Source: a virus
Strand: one strand, 5' to 3'
DNA length: 64,000 nucleotides
Virus record (IMG/VR): IMGVR_UViG_3300017763_000002
Coordinates: 62,001-126,000 of that record
Each line of letters opens with the position of its first letter. Positions within the stretch are counted from its first letter, which is position 1. A program made the translations under genes and the position numbers. This document shows, in pieces, positions 42,810 to 53,797 of this stretch. The notes under the pieces are model-generated. The model searched no databases and was not told where the DNA came from. It worked only from the letters and a program-made list of their open reading frames with translations.

Positions 42810-43563
42810 AACAAAAACAGCAAAATTAGGCCCAGACATGTTTTCCAGAGATGAAAACGGTTTACTAAGTAATTCAGATTACCATTTTAATGAAGATGGA
42901 TCTGTAAATTGGAGGTCTATGATACAAAACGAACATTTATTTCCAAACAGAGATTGGTTTAAAACTAGAAGCCAAACCATGCCCAGGACAGTAGAAGGAC
43001 TAAAGGATCATCAACTCTTAATTAAACTTAGCGGTATCAAAGAGCTCGCAAGACTAAGAGGATTTAAATCAATTAATTATAAAGTAGTAAAGTGTGAACA
43101 AGATCACGTCGCAGTAATTTGTGAAATCGCTTTTCTTCCAAACTATGAAACCGGAGGTGAAGAGGTGGTTTTTCAAGACATGGCCAATGCTACCATTCAC
43201 AACACTAGTGATTTTGGCCAAATCTTTTTAGAAACGATTGCATGCAATCGTGCGTTTGTTCGCTGCGTAAGAAACTTTTTAAATATTCACATTGTGGGGG
43301 ATGATGAAATCAATAAAAACAATGGTAAGACCAACCCAAATTTAACCAAAGATTCTAGCCCAAGCTCAATATCTCCATCAGAAATATTAAAAACTAGTGC
43401 TTCTAATAAAATGAATTGCTCTGATTTTGAAGACTTCAAGCAAGTTCTTAGAGACTGGTGGAGAGAAGAAAAGTATAGACACGAACAAGCTTCAGCATGG
43501 GAAGATTGGAGTGATATACCTGCCTCAGAACTAAGAGTTTTACTTAAGCTTATCAACGGCTAA
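42802..43563 (+). CDS. Putative single-strand annealing (Rad52-like) protein
   Basis: 253 aa. The middle (LSGIKELARLRGFKSINYKVV, VICEIAFLPNYETGG, then FLETIACNRAFVRCVRNFLNI) resembles the beta-beta-alpha core of Rad52-type annealing proteins, ending with the conserved basic helix NRAFVRxVRN. The C-terminal tail (WREEKYRHEQASAWEDW) is acidic/aromatic and could bind partners. Such proteins pair complementary strands in phage recombination. Confidence is limited because the family is divergent. Its last 24 bp overlap the end of the convergent giant fibre gene. Confidence 0.4.
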   Translation: MTKTKTAKLGPDMFSRDENGLLSNSDYHFNEDGSVNWRSMIQNEHLFPNRDWFKTRSQTMPRTVEGLKDHQLLIKLSGIKELARLRGFKSINYKVVKCEQDHVAVICEIAFLPNYETGGEEVVFQDMANATIHNTSDFGQIFLETIACNRAFVRCVRNFLNIHIVGDDEINKNNGKTNPNLTKDSSPSSISPSEILKTSASNKMNCSDFEDFKQVLRDWWREEKYRHEQASAWEDWSDIPASELRVLLKLING

Positions 43564-46500
43564 AGATAATTCTTTTATTTTTTCTTCTAAATATTCTATT
43601 TTAGAATTTTGTTCCTTCATAGCTTCGATTAACAAAGGAGTAATTTTTTCATATTTTACTTTTAAACCCAGCCTTCCTTCTTCAACAACTTCAGGTAATA
43701 CTTCTTTTATTTCTTGCGCAATAACCCCAACGTCATTGCCTGAATAGATACTTTGGTTATCTTTCCATTTAAAAGATACTCCAGATATTTTCATTAGTTT
43801 ATCTATTGAATTACTTATTGGTAGAATATTAGTTTTGTATTTTTTATCTGACAAAGCAAATGATATAACGTCTCCAGTAAAAAACGCTCCACCGTCAGCA
43901 GCAACAAATACTCTAGTTAATTTTGATATCTCTACAGTGTCATCAACCATAGGATTACCAATATAAAAACTGTTTTGAACCATTTCTGTTTCAGTTAAAT
44001 TAAAGTTAGTTCCAAAAATACCCAAGTTGGACACTTCCACTTGATCAGAAATTCTAATTTTATTATCTGTACCTAATATAGTTACCTCTGAAGCGACTTG
44101 AGCTATAGATGCAGCAGCAGTATTACCATCAGCTTGCTTGATTAGCAGTTCATTATTCGAACCCAATATAGAAAGTTTAGATGCATTTCTAACTAAGTTA
44201 GCTCCCCCAAATATAACGTTTGACATTTGTCCGTAATCAGTAGGTGTCCCAGACGCACCATTAACGGCTTGCCAGCTAGACGTATATCCAGAAGAAGCTG
44301 CAGTAGAGCTTTCTCCTAAAGAAGACAACACTGCTTGATTATCTCTACCAAATACTATAAACCCTTGAGCTAAAGACTCGCTTGAAGTTTTTTGCTCTCC
44401 AATAATAAGGTTATCTACCCCACTTATTAAGCCTCGTTCAATGAATTTTATTTTATTATTACGCCCTCCAACAACCGTAGATCTTCTTGATGAAATTACT
44501 TGATTGTAATCTCCCCCGAATATACTATTAAAAGAAAAATGTCCTATAGAAGACGAAGAAGGGTCAGGTACAGCTACAGATATTTGTTTTTCTGTTGGCG
44601 TGTCCAAAGTACTACTGGCTGTAAAATTGGCAACGGGGGTGTCAGCGGCATCAATCGTCGCTGCGTTTCTGTGTGTTGCCGTTTCAAAACTACTTTGAAC
44701 ATCACTTTTATTTGATAATTTAATTTGCTTAGTCGTTTGGTCTATTTGTATTTTATAAGTATTATCAAGTCCTTGAATTTTTATATAAGGCCATAAACTA
44801 GTGTGGGTTTTTACGACGCAGTATTTAAATGTATTACCATCAATAAACCCAAGCTTAAAAGTTCTTGTGGATTGCTGAGTGCTATCTCCCACTCTTATGC
44901 ATACAGGTTTGTTATTTTCAGTTAAATATCCTGTATCAAAAGTTCTTTCTGGAGAAGAAGCCGCCTGTTGCTGTGACTCATTAAAACAAAGCTCCCCAAA
45001 TATATTAAACGCATCATTAGCATAATTAGAAGCTTTATCAAAACCCAAGTAAAGTTTGTATGAACTAATTGATTTATATAAATTAAAATCAGCATCAGTT
45101 CTCCATCCTGCTACATAGGACGGATGAGTTTCACCAACTTTAGCGTTAATCTTTCCAGGGTCTGAAAATTTTTCTTGTAAAATAATTTTATATCTCTGAT
45201 TATTTGTAACAGCGGCATTATTTAAAACATCTGTATTTACTCCATCAACTGAAGCGAATCCTTTTACATATATTTCGGTAATAACATCATTTGTATCATA
45301 AGTTATATTTGAAGGAGATATAGAACTTTGTGTTGTTCCTCCTCCAATATAATTATTAAATCCATTTATAATAGATCCATATATAGAATGCTCAATAGTA
45401 TTTGCAAAACCAGAACCAACAAATGAATAACTAGAATTTTCTATTGAATTATTTGAACCAGACAATACAGCGTTTATTCCTGAAGTATTAACTCCTGAAT
45501 TAGATTCTGTCCTATCTACTCCAATGCTATTATAATAACCCCCTCCTATAGTTGAAAAAGAATCGCCTATAGCGTTACCAAACCCGCCGCAAATAGATGA
45601 AAATCTGGCGGGATATGAAACCCCATAAGAAGAGATTACATTATTACCTCCACCCACAATAGATGATGCCAAAGTTCCATAATAAGCAGCTGCCATATTT
45701 CCGCTTGAGTCAAGATTACTAAGGTCAACTTCATTTAATATTTTATTATTAAAACCGCCACCAATAAATGTTTGATTGCCTACTTGAGGGTTAGTTGGTT
45801 TTAAAGTTAATGCTGTAGACGAAGAACTCATAACTCCAAATAAATCGTCTTTCACTGAAGCCTCTATGATGCCTCCTCGGATAATTAAATTCTTACCATC
45901 CCATCTTAAATAATTACCAAAAGGACTATACATTTCTAGTTGCGAAGTTAAGTAAGTTTCATACGCATTACCTGAGCTTTTTAAATATTGTGCAGTAGTA
46001 GACCCTAAGAAAAATCCTGGAAGAAAGTCTCGAGGTGTTTTGTAAGTTTTTCCTGAGGCGACAGCTTTACTTAAATCGCTAAGCCCCATGAAATCTCCAC
46101 CGTCAAAAACTTGAGCTTCAACTCTCGTTGCGCTAGTCACAGTATTACCGCTATTGTCTGTTATATCACCAGTATCTATAATGTTTCCTCTTGGATTATC
46201 AGGAATAAATCTTGGTTCTAATTGACTAGCAATAAATCCAGATTGCCCAGAGCCTGCGGACTCTATTGCGGTATCAATACCAACAACTATACCTTTCTTT
46301 ACAAGTATATCATCTGCAAGCAACAAGCTTGTTGCGGTAGGCTGAAGAACATTATCTATTTCTTGCCAGTATTGTTCTTGTTGTGTTGATTGAGTTCCAT
46401 CTAAAGCTGCCGGTGTTATTCCGCTTATATAATTAGTGGTCTGTTGAGTTGAGCTATCATACCCCTTACTAACTCCCCCTTGAGAAGTAGAACCTCTAAT

Positions 46501-49500
46501 AATATAATAAAACCTAGTTACATTATTACCGCTAACAGTAACTTCCCATGACACCATATCTTGACTAGTATCGTCTCCAAAATATTTTGACTCAGGAGTA
46601 TACCCTCCTCTAAATTGAAAGCTAGGACCAGCTTTACCTTGTTGACTAATTCCTAAATTCATTCTCGGCACAAGAGATTGTACTTGAGACAATTTATTAA
46701 TGTATACTTTAATTGGGAATCCAAAAGACATAGAAGTGTGCTCGTTTCCGCTAGTATCTTTAATCGCATTCTTTTCATTCATGCCAGTTAAATCAACACA
46801 GGCTTCGATTGAATTGTTTCTTGTATACAAAGTTACTAAAGGTTTATTAGCTGCTGGTGTTAGTGGCGTAGCGGGTTCCGTAGCGCCGACATCTTTATCA
46901 AAATTTAAATTAGAAACACTACAATCTATATTATTAGCAGCAGAATCAACAGCGGAAAATGGCTGTATAAAATCATCTTCTGAAAGAGAAACGTCATATC
47001 CATCTTGATGCCAGTTTAAAGTAAAATGCCCTACAGGTTGACTCGAATTATTTAATAATACCATTTTCTTTTTACGAGCGTCATCGCTAGGTAAAAAAGT
47101 GGTTGTATTTTCCACAATCAAGCTGGTAGCATTCACATCGCTCAAGGATATAGACTCATAATTGTTAATTGCAGAACTTGATATAGTAATATCATTACCT
47201 TCTGGATCTTTTAGCGAAAAAGAATCAGGAGCAGTAGATGCATTCATAATCCCATCGTATTTTATGTAATTAACAGTAGTATCCAGAGTAAATACATAAT
47301 TCGTCCCGCTCTTAGACAGAGTAATTTTATTAGGAGCTAGGAAAACTTTTTTATTACCTCTAAAGATTTCTACTTCAGATAATCCAGCCCCTCTTGTAGC
47401 GTTTACAATGTTCTTTGATTCATCAGCATTACCAGTAACCGAAGAATTTGTTAGCGCAGATAGTAATGGGTTTTCTCCGTCTTTAGCTAGCTCTATAATG
47501 TTAAGTTGTTGTACGTCTTTATGTGTTATTTTATTAGCTGTAATGCCTTGGTCGTTTATATTTAATGTAGCTTTTAAACTAATTTTTCCTGCTTTTTTAG
47601 CAGCCTCATCTCCTACTGCAGATTTTGGAATAAAATAATAATAATCATCACTCTCGCTTACAATAATAGTTGTTGAAATTCCAGCTTCATTTTTTTCTTT
47701 AAAACACCATTCGTTCGAACTTGTAGACCCAATGTATTTTTGAAAGAGTTGGTATTCTTGAGTTTTGTCTTCAGCCAAAGACGCAGGAAGAGTTCCGAAA
47801 GTATTTTGAATATCTGTTTCAATATTAGGGTAGTCTCCCACCGTTGTACCAAAATCCATTGTTGCTCCATCGTAATTATATCCATACAACAATCCTTTCA
47901 AAGCTTTTCCATTAACAATATACCCAAAACTAGGAACAACAACAAGAACATCATCACTATTAATTGGCGCTGTATCCTGTCCATATAAAACTTGAAATGG
48001 CACAATATTTTCTAACCTTAATATATTATTTTTTACAGACCCTTGCTCTCTAGAGAAAAATATAAATTGTCTAGGCAGCACAACATTAAGGTTCTTAGGC
48101 ACATCTATTTCGTTTACTATAGATATTTCTTCTTTAGCAGATGCCCCGCTGTCTCTAGATTTAATTAATAAAGATATTCTTCTTACATCATTTGTATTAT
48201 CAACATCAACAATAGCTTCGTAACCTGTATCGTTAGAAGTATCTGTGCTTACAGTGATATTGCTCTTAGTTAAAGTTGCCCCGCTAGCAGCCTCTAGCTC
48301 TATAGTGCCTTGTAATGTCTGAATTAGATCATTATTACCAGCACTATAGTTTGCTTCCCAATATATTGTCTTTTTGTCATTAGGTCCAAATGCTGAGATT
48401 TGTCTATTTGTCCCAGAAACTCCAATCGAACGCTCAATTACATTTAATAAATCATCATTATCTCTATCTGTAGTACTATGAAAAGTTAATACTCCTGAGT
48501 TTACTCCAGATGGAACCATATCCACAGTTTCTGCGGCGATTTCATTTGATCCGTAAAACGCTGAAAATTTTATTTGCAGTCCGGCGATTTGATTATAACC
48601 AAAACTCTCTCGATATAATTTATTAGCAGTATCTAGAGTCGTTGCTCCTTCTTGTGAAAGTCTAAAGTTTATATATTCTATTTTATTTTTTGCAGCATTA
48701 GCTTTGCCTATTAAAATTTTACTAACAGGATTCCATTTTGTTGACGCTGTAATTGTTACTTCAAAATCACTTACAGCTGGAGGCGCGCTGCCAGTATTAT
48801 TCTGCACACACATGTACTTATTACTATTATGAACTACAACATCTCCAGCAACATACGCTTTCGCAGGGTCATAGCTTGTAGGAGTAACGCCCAGTATCAT
48901 TTCCCTGTATATTTCAATTTCGTCTATTCCATTTAAAGCCCATACATCTAATACTGTTTGATCTAATTTAATTCTAGCTTCAGTGCCATAATTAGCAAAC
49001 ATATTTACTTCCGACAAAACTCCAGATCCGTTTCGACTATTTTGCATTACTTGCGAACTAGGCGAGCCTTTTAACTCATAAGCTATAGCACTAGCTGGCT
49101 CGATAAATGATTCTATAATTTTTCTTTGTGATGCGACCAATCTGTCTTCTCCAGCGCCCTCATTCTCCCAATAGGTTGAGCCAACAACCCCGTCAAGTGC
49201 AATGTTTTGGTTCGAAGAGTCCTTGCTAGGAACATTTCTTTTTGCCGTATACTTATTACCGCTATCCAACACAACATCTCCCGCATGATACTCACGACCT
49301 GGAACGTGATCAATTAAACCACTATCATAATATAATTCAACATCAACAGTAAAATATTCAGGTATTCTAATTACCCCATTTTCTTTTATTAAAAATTTAT
49401 GATTGTATATTCCATCTGCTTGTTCTTTGGGAGTAGGATCAACATTAGCTTCGTCTGTAAAATTTAAACTAAATTGAGTAGTTCCGTTGTTTATATCATC

Positions 49501-52500
49501 GGTATCATTATAAGATATACTATTTCCATCAGGCTCTACAGAATTTATATAACAAGTGCCAGTTGTACTTGATTTAAAATTTGCTAGAGTTACAGCTGAT
49601 GCGTCTGTTTTATCTTCTGGATATACTTTTACTCTAAAGTTTGCGTTAGTTAGAGGTGTGCCGTCACTAAAAACGGCGTTATCAATGTCCACGAATATAT
49701 TTACTATCTCTGAAGACGGAGATTCTATCAAAGAGCTTTCTGGATGCCCTTCAACTTGTATTTCATTGAATACTACAGTATCTATGTCAGATCTAATATC
49801 AACGCTCGCTACAGCCTTTCCAGACGGCTGCACTAACCTACCCCGAAGAACCAGTTCGTCGTTTTGAAAACTTAAAGAACTACCAGATGTAGTAGAAAAA
49901 GAAAATGTTCCGTCTCCGTTTATCCAAAAACCAGGATATCCTCCATATATACCACCATAGTTTTCACTTTTAATTATTCCGTATTTACTAAATTTATTTT
50001 CGTTAGCACCTGGAGAATTTCCTGTGATTGTATTAGAATGCTGAACTGCGGTTTCTGCTTTTTGTCCTAAAATAATTTCATGACCTTGTATTGTTCCACC
50101 TGTAATTGTGTCTGCTGTAAGGTCGTTGACATGAGCGCTTTTTATAGAAGCTTCGTCTATCATTGCAGAGCCAATTACCGCATTAGCGAATGCGTGCCAT
50201 GCAGATGATACAGAATACGAACTACCTATCTTATTAACTCTAGCAATTACTATAGATCCAGACTGAGTATTTCCCGAAGAGTCTTTAGAATTTGCGCCAA
50301 CAAGAGAAGTTCTTTCTCCATGAGAATTCATTTCTCCATCGGCTTCCAAAGGCATGTGCATGCCATAATGTTTTCTTATTCCAACGTTTACAGGGTCAGT
50401 AGTTACAGCTGTTCCTGCTCCGTATTTTTTATGACTTTTCCAAGTATTATCGTTAAAAACTTCTAGATCTAAATCTTTTTTTACAGGATTGGCTCCAAAA
50501 TAATCTTCATGAGTCAATCCAGATCCATTATACAAAGAATTATTCCCAAGATCACTTATATTATATGCAGCGCTTGAAGGATTAAACATTGAAAAAGAAT
50601 AATATCCCTGAGTTTGAAATGTAATATTCTGATCAACGTCATTTAGCTTCTTCCATGCAGCTTCATCAGTTGCGTCTACAGCTTTTTTAAATTCTTGATT
50701 AGCAGAATCATAACCACCATCTTTATTCCAATAGATATATTTTATAAATCTATTAGCATTTGCGCTAGCCCACTCATCATGGCCGCTTACCACCGAAGAA
50801 GGAATATCAGTTCCCACAAATAATTCTTTTGTTAAGCTAATAGAGCCTGCCGGAATATAATGTGATTCTCCGTCTTTATATATAAAATGATTACTCCAAG
50901 ATAAATCAGATCCAGATACAGAAAAAGGATCACTTGGCACAAGAGCTACAGCCCCTGGCAGTTTTCCAGTGATATCTTGTTCAAAACTTGCTATATCTGT
51001 AACTTTAGTTTGCCCTAAAGTATATCCAGCATCTAATTCTAAAAACCCACTACGATTTCCAGCTTTATCTATAGCTTCAATAAAGAAATATCCCGTTTGA
51101 TTTGTCTCTCCTTCGATTTGGAGAGAGGTAGTAGAACACATAAATTGCTCTACTGTAACATAATTAGTAGGGCTTAAGGGAGATACTGGTAAAGAAGAAT
51201 TGAATCCATCTAAAGTTAACACTCCTGAAGTATTAGTTATATTTGTGATCCTTCTATCCAAATAAATAGAATCTGTTGTATTTTCCACCACCGATATTTC
51301 AGCCCTACTTCCATCGGCTTTAAAAATAGTAGCCATGTGAAGATCGTTTACTGCTGTTCCAGTAACATCTCGACTCCATTTTACATAATCTTTATTGGTA
51401 GTAGCTTTAGTAAAAGAAATGTTAGAACCAGAGTCAATATCCTGCGCAGTTCTATGATCTCTAACCATAGTAACTTTATACTCTATTGACTTTTCTCCGT
51501 CAGCTGGGGTGTCCCATTCTAAAAACCAGTTTTTAAATGATGTTTTTACTCCTCCGCTTGCTGGAGCAGAAGGAGCACTAGTGTCTAGAGCGCCAACAAA
51601 ACCCCTGTCGTTTCTACTGAACAACTTATAACTCGCAACCTTTACTTGATTTACAATAAAATTATCGCCAGGACCAAAATCATCGTAAGGCACCAATATA
51701 TAATCATATTCTGTAAAGTTCTCTAATATTTTTTTACCAGAAGAATCCGAGGTTCTAAGTAAAGGTACATTTTCATCAAACAAGGTTGACTGATTATCGT
51801 CATTAATAGATAAAGAGTTCGCTCCTTCAGTCGTTTGTGTCTTTACTAAATATTTAGCTTTTTTAAAATTAAATCCAGCGCCAGTAGATCTGTTTTTTAC
51901 TCCGGCGTCTTCACCAAAATCTATTGTAGCTGGATCAGCATTATATTGAGCTGCTTTTACCGTATCTTCTGTTAAAGAATAATCTCCTTCTCCAGTTCCA
52001 CTAGGAGATTTTTGTCCATAAGTTTTTGTTGATGTTGGCTTTAGTTGTGGCCTTCTATAAATTTCTATATGGCTAATTTCTTCATTAAATTCTAAATTGA
52101 ACTTAACAGACCCAATAGTATCAAACACATCAAAACTAAATTCCTGTCCGCCAGTGCCAGTACCGTCTCTTTTAATTACTGGCTTAGCATTAGTCCCAGA
52201 AGCCGTGTCTTCATCAATAACTTGTCCAGCAGCGTCAAGAATTGCTAATCTAAAATTTAAAGTTCTATTAGCTTCAGTAGCGTTACCTCCATTTAGTTCA
52301 GTTTGTATTACAGCATTTTCTTCAAAAGTTATATTATCTATAATAGTTTTAAATGTTTCTTGTTTTAGATCTATTAACCTTAAGTCGCTTTTATTTATTT
52401 TTGACTTAAACCTACTATCGTCGGTTATTTTAAATGCATCGACCACATGAGTTCCAGACGCATCATAAAAGTACCCAACAATACCTTTGATAACTGCTAT

Positions 52501-53796
52501 CTGATCCAGCTCGTCTTCCTTAAATACTATAGAATTACCGTTTAAATCTGTAAGAGCCCACGAAACATTAAATTTATTTTGAACAGGAGTTACTGCAATA
52601 TTATCTATCTTTACAGTAGACTCAAAAATTTTACCTGTAGTATCAGTCACACTATAATTTTCATCTATTTCTACTAATCCAGTAGATTTAGGGCAATAAA
52701 CTGCAGATAACCCAAACGCATCATGTACTTCAATTACATATTGATATTGATTTCTATATTCTGAATTAGAGCGCCCATTAGACCACTTCTGTGGCACTAC
52801 TATAGATGCTGATTTCTTCTCTGCAGAAGATAAATTAGCTACTTCTTTTTTAGATGCAAGACTCCAACTAGAACTCAATCCATTCTTAATATATTGCTTT
52901 AATAATACTCTCTTAAAATCTATATCATCAGCTTCAAAAGAAAAATGAAAGTCATTCTTAATAGTATTAATAAATTGAGAAAGTAATTTAGTTTTTTCGT
53001 TTTCTAAAATTAAATTTAATGTACATGTTTTTTCTACGGAGTCTGCAGCAAAAGTTAAAGTTCTAGCTGTAAGTTCTAATTTTAATTTCCTATTATTAAA
53101 TGTACCAGAAAGAGCCCGAAATATAGTTTCTGAAAAATCTATCTCAAACAGAAAACCTATCCACCATTTGCCATTGTCATAATCCCAGTTTGGAAACGCG
53201 TCTTGTATTATTTTTTGTTCTGCAACAGAATCTACTTTTGTAAAAACGCCTGCAGAAGTCTCTCGATATATACATAGGTCAAAACCCCTTAATAACCTAT
53301 CAAAAGAAGTATTAGAGCTAATTGATTCGCCTTCAGAAGGGTGCCCTGGAGGAGCGTACAAAGACCAACTGATAGTAGGAGCGTTTCCTGCGAAATTTAA
53401 ACTAAGATCTACAGTATTTCCTGGGGTAAACATTGTTCCAGATATAGACCTTGAAGTTATTTCCGAATCTTCACAAAAAACTTCTGCAAAAGAAAAAGTA
53501 TTATCCCCCAAATCATTACCCATTATTTGAGTTACCTTTTCATCATACGCAGATCTAATTCCTAATTCATTTTCAGCGTACAGTCTTACATTAAAATTAC
53601 CAAAAGTACCACCCAGGTCTATAGAAGCATAAACTTCTATGCCAGCGCTTAAATTATTACTAGACCTACCAGCTAAAAGATCCCTACCCGTCCCTAGGTT
53701 TTTATTAAATGAACCTCGAGAAGAAGAGCCTACGGCAAAATAAGAATCAGTTAAACTGAAAATCTTAAACTTAATAAATATTCCTGAAGATGCCAT
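43540..53796 (-). CDS. Giant tail fibre (3418 aa) with C-terminal S74 intramolecular chaperone
   Basis: An exceptionally long tail protein downstream of the I/J gene. The first about 1200 residues read as beta-sandwich (FN3-like) domains. A fibre-entry segment GYPGFWINGDGTFSFSTTSGSS sits at about 1290-1320 and a second one (YLRWDGKNLIIRGGIIEASV) near 2620. Residues about 2670-2820 and 3090-3135 carry beta-solenoid YadA-head-like loops (GGGFNN, GGGNN, GGGYYNSIG). The end is a peptidase S74 domain, with LSDKKYKTN around Ser3316, expected to fold the trimer and cleave itself off. Probably the host-recognition central fibre. The start follows the previous stop directly. Confidence 0.8.
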   Translation of the reverse strand: MASSGIFIKFKIFSLTDSYFAVGSSSRGSFNKNLGTGRDLLAGRSSNNLSAGIEVYASIDLGGTFGNFNVRLYAENELGIRSAYDEKVTQIMGNDLGDNTFSFAEVFCEDSEITSRSISGTMFTPGNTVDLSLNFAGNAPTISWSLYAPPGHPSEGESISSNTSFDRLLRGFDLCIYRETSAGVFTKVDSVAEQKIIQDAFPNWDYDNGKWWIGFLFEIDFSETIFRALSGTFNNRKLKLELTARTLTFAADSVEKTCTLNLILENEKTKLLSQFINTIKNDFHFSFEADDIDFKRVLLKQYIKNGLSSSWSLASKKEVANLSSAEKKSASIVVPQKWSNGRSNSEYRNQYQYVIEVHDAFGLSAVYCPKSTGLVEIDENYSVTDTTGKIFESTVKIDNIAVTPVQNKFNVSWALTDLNGNSIVFKEDELDQIAVIKGIVGYFYDASGTHVVDAFKITDDSRFKSKINKSDLRLIDLKQETFKTIIDNITFEENAVIQTELNGGNATEANRTLNFRLAILDAAGQVIDEDTASGTNAKPVIKRDGTGTGGQEFSFDVFDTIGSVKFNLEFNEEISHIEIYRRPQLKPTSTKTYGQKSPSGTGEGDYSLTEDTVKAAQYNADPATIDFGEDAGVKNRSTGAGFNFKKAKYLVKTQTTEGANSLSINDDNQSTLFDENVPLLRTSDSSGKKILENFTEYDYILVPYDDFGPGDNFIVNQVKVASYKLFSRNDRGFVGALDTSAPSAPASGGVKTSFKNWFLEWDTPADGEKSIEYKVTMVRDHRTAQDIDSGSNISFTKATTNKDYVKWSRDVTGTAVNDLHMATIFKADGSRAEISVVENTTDSIYLDRRITNITNTSGVLTLDGFNSSLPVSPLSPTNYVTVEQFMCSTTSLQIEGETNQTGYFFIEAIDKAGNRSGFLELDAGYTLGQTKVTDIASFEQDITGKLPGAVALVPSDPFSVSGSDLSWSNHFIYKDGESHYIPAGSISLTKELFVGTDIPSSVVSGHDEWASANANRFIKYIYWNKDGGYDSANQEFKKAVDATDEAAWKKLNDVDQNITFQTQGYYSFSMFNPSSAAYNISDLGNNSLYNGSGLTHEDYFGANPVKKDLDLEVFNDNTWKSHKKYGAGTAVTTDPVNVGIRKHYGMHMPLEADGEMNSHGERTSLVGANSKDSSGNTQSGSIVIARVNKIGSSYSVSSAWHAFANAVIGSAMIDEASIKSAHVNDLTADTITGGTIQGHEIILGQKAETAVQHSNTITGNSPGANENKFSKYGIIKSENYGGIYGGYPGFWINGDGTFSFSTTSGSSLSFQNDELVLRGRLVQPSGKAVASVDIRSDIDTVVFNEIQVEGHPESSLIESPSSEIVNIFVDIDNAVFSDGTPLTNANFRVKVYPEDKTDASAVTLANFKSSTTGTCYINSVEPDGNSISYNDTDDINNGTTQFSLNFTDEANVDPTPKEQADGIYNHKFLIKENGVIRIPEYFTVDVELYYDSGLIDHVPGREYHAGDVVLDSGNKYTAKRNVPSKDSSNQNIALDGVVGSTYWENEGAGEDRLVASQRKIIESFIEPASAIAYELKGSPSSQVMQNSRNGSGVLSEVNMFANYGTEARIKLDQTVLDVWALNGIDEIEIYREMILGVTPTSYDPAKAYVAGDVVVHNSNKYMCVQNNTGSAPPAVSDFEVTITASTKWNPVSKILIGKANAAKNKIEYINFRLSQEGATTLDTANKLYRESFGYNQIAGLQIKFSAFYGSNEIAAETVDMVPSGVNSGVLTFHSTTDRDNDDLLNVIERSIGVSGTNRQISAFGPNDKKTIYWEANYSAGNNDLIQTLQGTIELEAASGATLTKSNITVSTDTSNDTGYEAIVDVDNTNDVRRISLLIKSRDSGASAKEEISIVNEIDVPKNLNVVLPRQFIFFSREQGSVKNNILRLENIVPFQVLYGQDTAPINSDDVLVVVPSFGYIVNGKALKGLLYGYNYDGATMDFGTTVGDYPNIETDIQNTFGTLPASLAEDKTQEYQLFQKYIGSTSSNEWCFKEKNEAGISTTIIVSESDDYYYFIPKSAVGDEAAKKAGKISLKATLNINDQGITANKITHKDVQQLNIIELAKDGENPLLSALTNSSVTGNADESKNIVNATRGAGLSEVEIFRGNKKVFLAPNKITLSKSGTNYVFTLDTTVNYIKYDGIMNASTAPDSFSLKDPEGNDITISSSAINNYESISLSDVNATSLIVENTTTFLPSDDARKKKMVLLNNSSQPVGHFTLNWHQDGYDVSLSEDDFIQPFSAVDSAANNIDCSVSNLNFDKDVGATEPATPLTPAANKPLVTLYTRNNSIEACVDLTGMNEKNAIKDTSGNEHTSMSFGFPIKVYINKLSQVQSLVPRMNLGISQQGKAGPSFQFRGGYTPESKYFGDDTSQDMVSWEVTVSGNNVTRFYYIIRGSTSQGGVSKGYDSSTQQTTNYISGITPAALDGTQSTQQEQYWQEIDNVLQPTATSLLLADDILVKKGIVVGIDTAIESAGSGQSGFIASQLEPRFIPDNPRGNIIDTGDITDNSGNTVTSATRVEAQVFDGGDFMGLSDLSKAVASGKTYKTPRDFLPGFFLGSTTAQYLKSSGNAYETYLTSQLEMYSPFGNYLRWDGKNLIIRGGIIEASVKDDLFGVMSSSSTALTLKPTNPQVGNQTFIGGGFNNKILNEVDLSNLDSSGNMAAAYYGTLASSIVGGGNNVISSYGVSYPARFSSICGGFGNAIGDSFSTIGGGYYNSIGVDRTESNSGVNTSGINAVLSGSNNSIENSSYSFVGSGFANTIEHSIYGSIINGFNNYIGGGTTQSSISPSNITYDTNDVITEIYVKGFASVDGVNTDVLNNAAVTNNQRYKIILQEKFSDPGKINAKVGETHPSYVAGWRTDADFNLYKSISSYKLYLGFDKASNYANDAFNIFGELCFNESQQQAASSPERTFDTGYLTENNKPVCIRVGDSTQQSTRTFKLGFIDGNTFKYCVVKTHTSLWPYIKIQGLDNTYKIQIDQTTKQIKLSNKSDVQSSFETATHRNAATIDAADTPVANFTASSTLDTPTEKQISVAVPDPSSSSIGHFSFNSIFGGDYNQVISSRRSTVVGGRNNKIKFIERGLISGVDNLIIGEQKTSSESLAQGFIVFGRDNQAVLSSLGESSTAASSGYTSSWQAVNGASGTPTDYGQMSNVIFGGANLVRNASKLSILGSNNELLIKQADGNTAAASIAQVASEVTILGTDNKIRISDQVEVSNLGIFGTNFNLTETEMVQNSFYIGNPMVDDTVEISKLTRVFVAADGGAFFTGDVISFALSDKKYKTNILPISNSIDKLMKISGVSFKWKDNQSIYSGNDVGVIAQEIKEVLPEVVEEGRLGLKVKYEKITPLLIEAMKEQNSKIEYLEEKIKELSLAVDKLK

Positions 53797-53797
53797 A

